From assembly GCA_029582155.1 (NCBI GenBank), contig CM055897.1, forward strand, positions 7,645,161-7,709,160: a stretch of DNA of 64,000 nt. Reading direction: 5' to 3'. Numbering within the stretch: position 1 is the first letter of the stretch; each line of letters begins with the position of its first letter. Below, one piece after another: positions 59,197 to 64,000 of the stretch. The notes under the pieces are model-generated. The model saw only the letters and a program-made list of their open reading frames with translations. It had not been told where the DNA came from and made no database searches. The stretch is from Panopea generosa (Eukaryota; Mollusca; Bivalvia; Adapedonta; Hiatellidae). The position numbers were made by a program, and so were the translations under genes.

Positions 59197-59245
59197 TTTA
59201 TAAGTGTAGCAAAATAACCAAGGACCGTCAACTCACTAAGGTATA
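59197..59245 (-). repeat. fragment like the gypsy LTR end
   Basis: TGTAGCAAAATAACCAAGGA and the following bases match 29 of 32 positions of the terminus at 18,832. Similarity fades after about 35 bp, so this is an old solo-LTR remnant or a related family. Confidence 0.5.
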
Positions 59246-59249
59246 ATAT

Positions 59250-61066
59250 ATAATATAAAGTATTTTTATTTTCCTACTTATCTTTGATTCGTGTCTGTGC
59301 CAAAACCTGTTTTAATATATTACAAAGACGTGCATCTTACCTTTGTAAAGTTGTTTATCTTAAACACTTTTTTATTAAATCGATTTGCAGCATCACACAT
59401 AGTCTTATTATGTGAATAGTTAATTGTATTTTGCATTGTGTGATAGTCTCTTGTAATTTATATATTTGAATGGCTATGTACATATATTGTATGGTATTAA
59501 TGTTATTGTTATTGCAATGTACATAGATGAGACTGAAATAAAGATAAAACACACACAGAAACACCGGGGATAATATAGTAATTATAATTAATTATAATGA
59601 ACACCTGTTTTAGAATAAGCGTCGAATATCTGCATAATTAAACAACATTAAAAATATCAACAATAAACAACAACGTTCAGTTCGCAGACAATACGATGTT
59701 TTAGCCTACATAAAACAACTCATCAAAACGATCGCCACTTGTAAGATGACAAGTAAAAAAAAACTTCAAAAATTAGTAGTATAGTTTTTATTAACTCATG
59801 TAACTTTTTTCATATAAATTTGAATATAGGCATATAATAAATCGTTTAATGAAGATAACATCGACTTGGAAACTAATCAAACTGTCATAATAACCGCCAT
59901 TCTTCTCTGTACACATTTTAAAAACGTGTATGCAGCGACCGAGTTATTTAACCATAAAGGTTATATGTGTTTTAAAGGTTAATACTTAATTCACAATTTT
60001 ACAAATATTAATATTGCGATAATATAAAATACTTAAATTATAATTATGCTTTTCCAAAAATAAAACCAGATTATTACGTATTTAAAATTTGGCTAATCAA
60101 ATATACAATATAGGGGATATTATCCGCCAAATGAAAGATTGCTTTATTGCGTGTTTTTTTTTGTGTTTTTTTTCAAATTGCTTTTTACAAATGACATTGA
60201 CTTGAATGTCATTTCCTACTTCTTTGTATGTTTAAATCGCATGTTGCAACTGGATAATAATAATTATCAATTCTATAAATTCAAATGCCAATTTCTTACA
60301 CCCATGTGTGTGGATATCATGTAATCTATTGTTACAAAGTATATAATGTCATCTAATAAAAGTGATAACTTGAAGCCTACAATTTAAACTTAAGCATTTG
60401 AAACTGAATCACAGATCAACTGAGTGAAATACTTTTTTGCATTTGAAATACAGAATAATGTCTCCTTTGTGATAATATATATATCTATTGATCAATTGTC
60501 CAATGAACTGTACGATGCACTTGTTCGCAATGTGCGCGCGCGCGTGTGTGTCATCATACTTGTAATCCATACTTGTTTTCGTCGTCTGAAATGCGGGTTT
60601 TAGCACTGTGCGACAATCATTGATTTGTTCACAATTGTGTCGACACAGTTGTATTGACCTAACGGTAGTGTCCTCTTTTAGGCTATGTGTTAGGAAATAA
60701 GATGCTGATAGAAGTCTTTATTTGATCATTAAGCCATCGTACTTCAGGGTGTATCAGTATTTATAGAATATCATGTGGTATTTGAAAATTGTTTTAGTTG
60801 ATGAAAGTGTGTCAGGATGCTTTGTCATTTCATAAATATAATCCACTGATTATTTGATCCAGAATTTGATTTTTATGACTCGTCATTCGTATTTCCATGT
60901 TGGTTAAGATGGACATATACTTTATATATTTAAAGTCGAATACGTTTCATTATCTTATCTATACCTATGTTTAGGGTAGGCATAACGTATGCCCATTATA
61001 TGACAAATAAACTTCCATAACTGATGCATGCAATTATGTATAAGCGAGCAGTAACTTAAATGTTAT
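59250..61066. other. intergenic, nothing recognised
   Basis: AT-rich; includes a short (CG/TG)n run near 60,530-60,550. No gene supported. Confidence 0.35.
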
Positions 61067-61067
61067 A

Positions 61068-61350
61068 ATGTAGTTGTTGCTGCTGTATGATCTTTAGCGT
61101 CAATTTAAGTTATATAGCTTGAGACAGTATTTTGAGCACTTTCATACTGGAGTAAGATGTGGCAGACACATGGTATGATGCCCCACCCAGTTACATAATA
61201 ATACCACAGGGCTGACCTGACCTAGATCTATCCTCTAAATGCTGAGCGGCAAAGCGAGGAATTATCTAGTACCATTTTACAAGTCTTTGGTATGACCCGG
61301 CCGGGAATTGAACCCACGGCCTTCTACATGTAAGACTGCCACTCAACAGC
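61068..61350 (-). mobile_element. tRNA-derived SINE, copy 2
   Basis: Parallels the copy at 21,096-21,415: TTGAGACAGTATT, GCAGACACATG, CCCCACCCAGT, TTTGGTATGACCCGGCCGGG are shared. The B-box region survives as GGTTCAATTCC (about 61,303-61,313) while the A-box end is degraded. Confidence 0.85.
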
Positions 61351-63070
61351 TGCAGTTGACTAAATTGTAAATATATAGCGTTAAAAATGGGACGCACCAC
61401 TTTACCATATACTAAACGTTTTAAAATGTAAATTTCCCTCGCTCGGGAAAAAACTGATTAAAGATAATTGTTGTTGTTGTAGAATTTATCGCGGGACCCG
61501 ATTTAATTGACAAGACCATTCTGACTGTAAAATACGCATTACAAAAGCAGAAAAAAACACATGTTTCAGAACAAAAAGTTCATAAAATAACTGTATTTAT
61601 ATGATAGCATTTAAATAATCAGTATTAAATATTTTATCATAAAAATATCGGACTTATACCTCTTTATGATGAGATATTAAATAGGTCTAACTACATGAAA
61701 CCGGATGTAAATCAATTGTGAATTCCTAGTTCGTAATAGTCTCATTCGAACTAATGTCACATACTTTCTCCAATAAAATGAAATTATATGTCATCTGGAG
61801 AAAGGTAATACGATTATGTTAATAGAGTATGATAGTAGAACAGATATGCAAAGTACATTGATCGTCTGCCTACAGAAAAATCTGAACATAGCTACAAAGA
61901 AAGGAATTGGCACATTCATTGTATTATTTCTGTTATCTTATTAGTGAACGACAAACTATTGATTTTAAAATAACTTCCTAATTATATTTTATAAATAAAA
62001 GGTGATGACTTCCATTCTATTTAAGAATAAAGAGTTAATTAATCGTTCTACTGATTAGCCGCCTAAACAACTAAATTAACGTACATGTACTAAACTTCGA
62101 TATCAAACCATATGAAAGTCTTATTGCACGAACATACAAATCGTGTACATGTATCAAATTGAATTTCGTTATTCATTCTCTGAATATCTTGAGTCACATG
62201 ACATTTTTTTTATTGTGTAGTTTTCCCAAGGAAATATGCTTAATTATAATTATTCAACGGCAAAACTATCACATATACCTTTATCTTTACCATTAACATA
62301 CAAGTCCTATGACAATGGTTACTGCATTATTAATAGCAAATATAAATCGAGGTACAGATAAACTATGATTTATGCAAATATGTTTTGTTGTTAATTGTGT
62401 GTTTATGCTTACATATGCGTTTTATTACATTAATTAAATATATCTATCCCAGATATAATTTATATTAAATCAGTATATTTCAATTTTAATTATAAGAAAT
62501 GACGGTTTTAAAATCACATTATCGCAAATTGAGACATTATTTTAAGCTTGTCTTTTTTTCCATCAAATAGCAGACATTGAATATATGAAGGAAATTAATA
62601 CTTTTATTCCCGAGCAGGACAGAATGAACTCCACGATTCAAAGGAAGCAGAAATGATAACTCATTGGTGTCGGAGGAAGTAATGTATGAAGCCATATTAA
62701 AGGGGCACATGGCATTTTTCAATACAAGCGTTTTATCAAATCTGAGAACTATAACTATATCTACATACTGTACATGGAATATCAAAGTATCATTTGCATT
62801 GTTTATAACAGAACCTTACATTTTGACCGGGACTGGCTAGCCTAGTTGATAACAGATTTAACTGTCGTTAGAATACAATGGTCGAGTGTACTTATTATAT
62901 ATTTTGTGCACTTTGTTCTTTAAGTTGAGGCAACGTATTGATTCAAGAGTAGACACGGTTATTTTAAGTTTTTAATCACAAAGTATTAATAGTCACAATG
63001 TTTTTGTTAATTGTGCTTCTCTTAGTGCGTCCCATACTCCGTGCAGTTCCACAAACATAAAATGCATTCC
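61351..63070. other. intergenic, nothing recognised
   Basis: AT-rich with no supported coding frame or repeat family. Confidence 0.3.
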
Positions 63071-63114
63071 TTATTCGCTCTCCGCCTTCGTTTTAGCTCG
63101 ATCTTTGACAAAAA

Positions 63115-63221
63115 AGGATATGTACTCGGCATCGTCATCGGCGTTGCTTTTTCTGTTCCATTTTTTATGCATGCTCACATACTTCATCAACGTAACTTCA
63201 TAAAGTGAACTTTGGGGCAAC
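63115..63221 (-). CDS. possible terminal exon of an unidentified minus-strand gene
   Basis: After an AAAATAAG acceptor-like site the frame (phase 2 in) reads LPQSSLYEVTLMKYVSMHKK then WNRKSNADDDAEYISF, unusually protein-like and GC-richer than its surroundings. It continues past about 63,115, but an A/T homopolymer there decides between an early stop near 63,072 and a longer tail, and I could not settle it by eye. No family recognised; upstream exons would lie beyond 63,221. Confidence 0.35.
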
Positions 63222-63229
63222 CTTATTTT

Positions 63230-64000
63230 GATTTAGGGATAAGCATGGTTCCTTTTATACTTTGTCCAAGTATTATTATAAGATCATGTCTCAGTAACAC
63301 TAGTCACACATCAGTGAAAGTCACATACATGTAAACGTGTTTGGTATTTAATCAGTGTTTCGTCCTTTGGCCAACTAATCAAATGGTAACAGTAGTTTCT
63401 CGAAAAGTATTTTAAAGTGATATGACTCTTAGGGGGAAAAAAACTTAAAACTGACTGTTTGGACAGTTAGTCGTATTGCTATACATTAGAAAGTCATTTA
63501 GATTATATAATCATTTTGTTCGTCGTGCTGTCCATGTTCATGTTCTTTAGAAAAAACTCAATCGATTTGATTATCGCAAACCAACAATTATTTCCATTAT
63601 GACTGGTGTTATACAATCGCTTACATGCCAATCTAACTGCTGTTTTTTACTTAATTGATTTGTTCCATATAAAATAAAATTTTGAATAGCTGTTTAAATT
63701 GCTTCGTTCATGTTTAGTTTTTGTCTCAACTTTTGCCACATAATTATACAATATCATTTTGATTTAGATTAGTATAAAAATTGATTTATAGTTTGAAATC
63801 AAATCATTCTTAAATAAAAAGTGTTTTCCATTCTAACTTTATTTTCCATTCACTTATTCTTTTGAACTGATATTTTGTTAAATACAAAACCACAACTTAA
63901 TATACATCTACATCTATCAATCGTTTCAAATTTACCGATCCGACTGAAACATTTTCGTTGACAGTAAGATGCTTTTTTATCCATTTTAAATTTTTTTATC
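63230..64000. other. right edge, nothing recognised
   Basis: AT-rich, no supported feature; could be intron of the gene suggested at 63.1-63.2 kb. Confidence 0.3.

Overview
This is an AT-rich eukaryotic (metazoan) window with spliced genes and dense, mostly decayed mobile DNA. The repeat content fits a marine mollusc, most likely a bivalve: tRNA-headed SINEs, hairpin-ended elements carrying internal tandem arrays, a Gmr1-type Ty3/gypsy element with integrase before reverse transcriptase, BEL/Pao remnants and a Polinton/Maverick. The organism is an inference; nothing in the window names it.

Region 1 (about 0.6-26.2 kb, minus strand) is one secreted multidomain gene rebuilt from 14 exons. All 13 splice junctions keep the reading phase and the exons sum to 2247 nt (748 codons plus stop). 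The order is signal peptide, D8C domain (as in uromodulin and VWDE), a beta-rich module, then a von Willebrand factor D domain. This is the N-terminal plan of VWDE-like proteins. Its introns are loaded: intron 6 holds a 47-bp minisatellite with a ~908-bp higher-order duplication, intron 3 holds an almost complete Gmr1-like retrotransposon and a SINE, and intron 1 holds a second SINE-like sequence. A 657-bp TA-flanked MITE has inserted into the retrotransposon's integrase.

Region 2 (26.6-39.4 kb) has no intact gene that I can support. It holds a BEL/Pao integrase fragment, two direct copies of a ~575-bp unit 7.5 kb apart (one with an insertion), a 168-bp tandem array carrying perfect AGGTCA direct repeats, a 1.7-kb element with terminal hairpins and internal ~620-bp repeats, and an array rich in CATATG palindromes.

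Region 3 (44,379-53,670) is a complete but decayed Polinton-like element bounded by 54-bp terminal inverted repeats (52/54 matching). A family-B DNA polymerase with N-terminal zinc fingers runs on the minus strand. Diverging on the plus strand are a packaging-type ATPase, an acidic protein of unknown function and a DDE integrase. Two short introns are evident, one cutting through the Walker A codons. No capsid or protease gene is visible in the 9.3 kb, which makes this the most unusual block.

Region 4 (53.7-64 kb) holds a broken LINE on the minus strand whose endonuclease segment has expanded into an in-frame 87-bp tandem repeat, a short piece matching the gypsy LTR end, a second SINE copy, and a possible last exon of another minus-strand gene near 63.1-63.2 kb.
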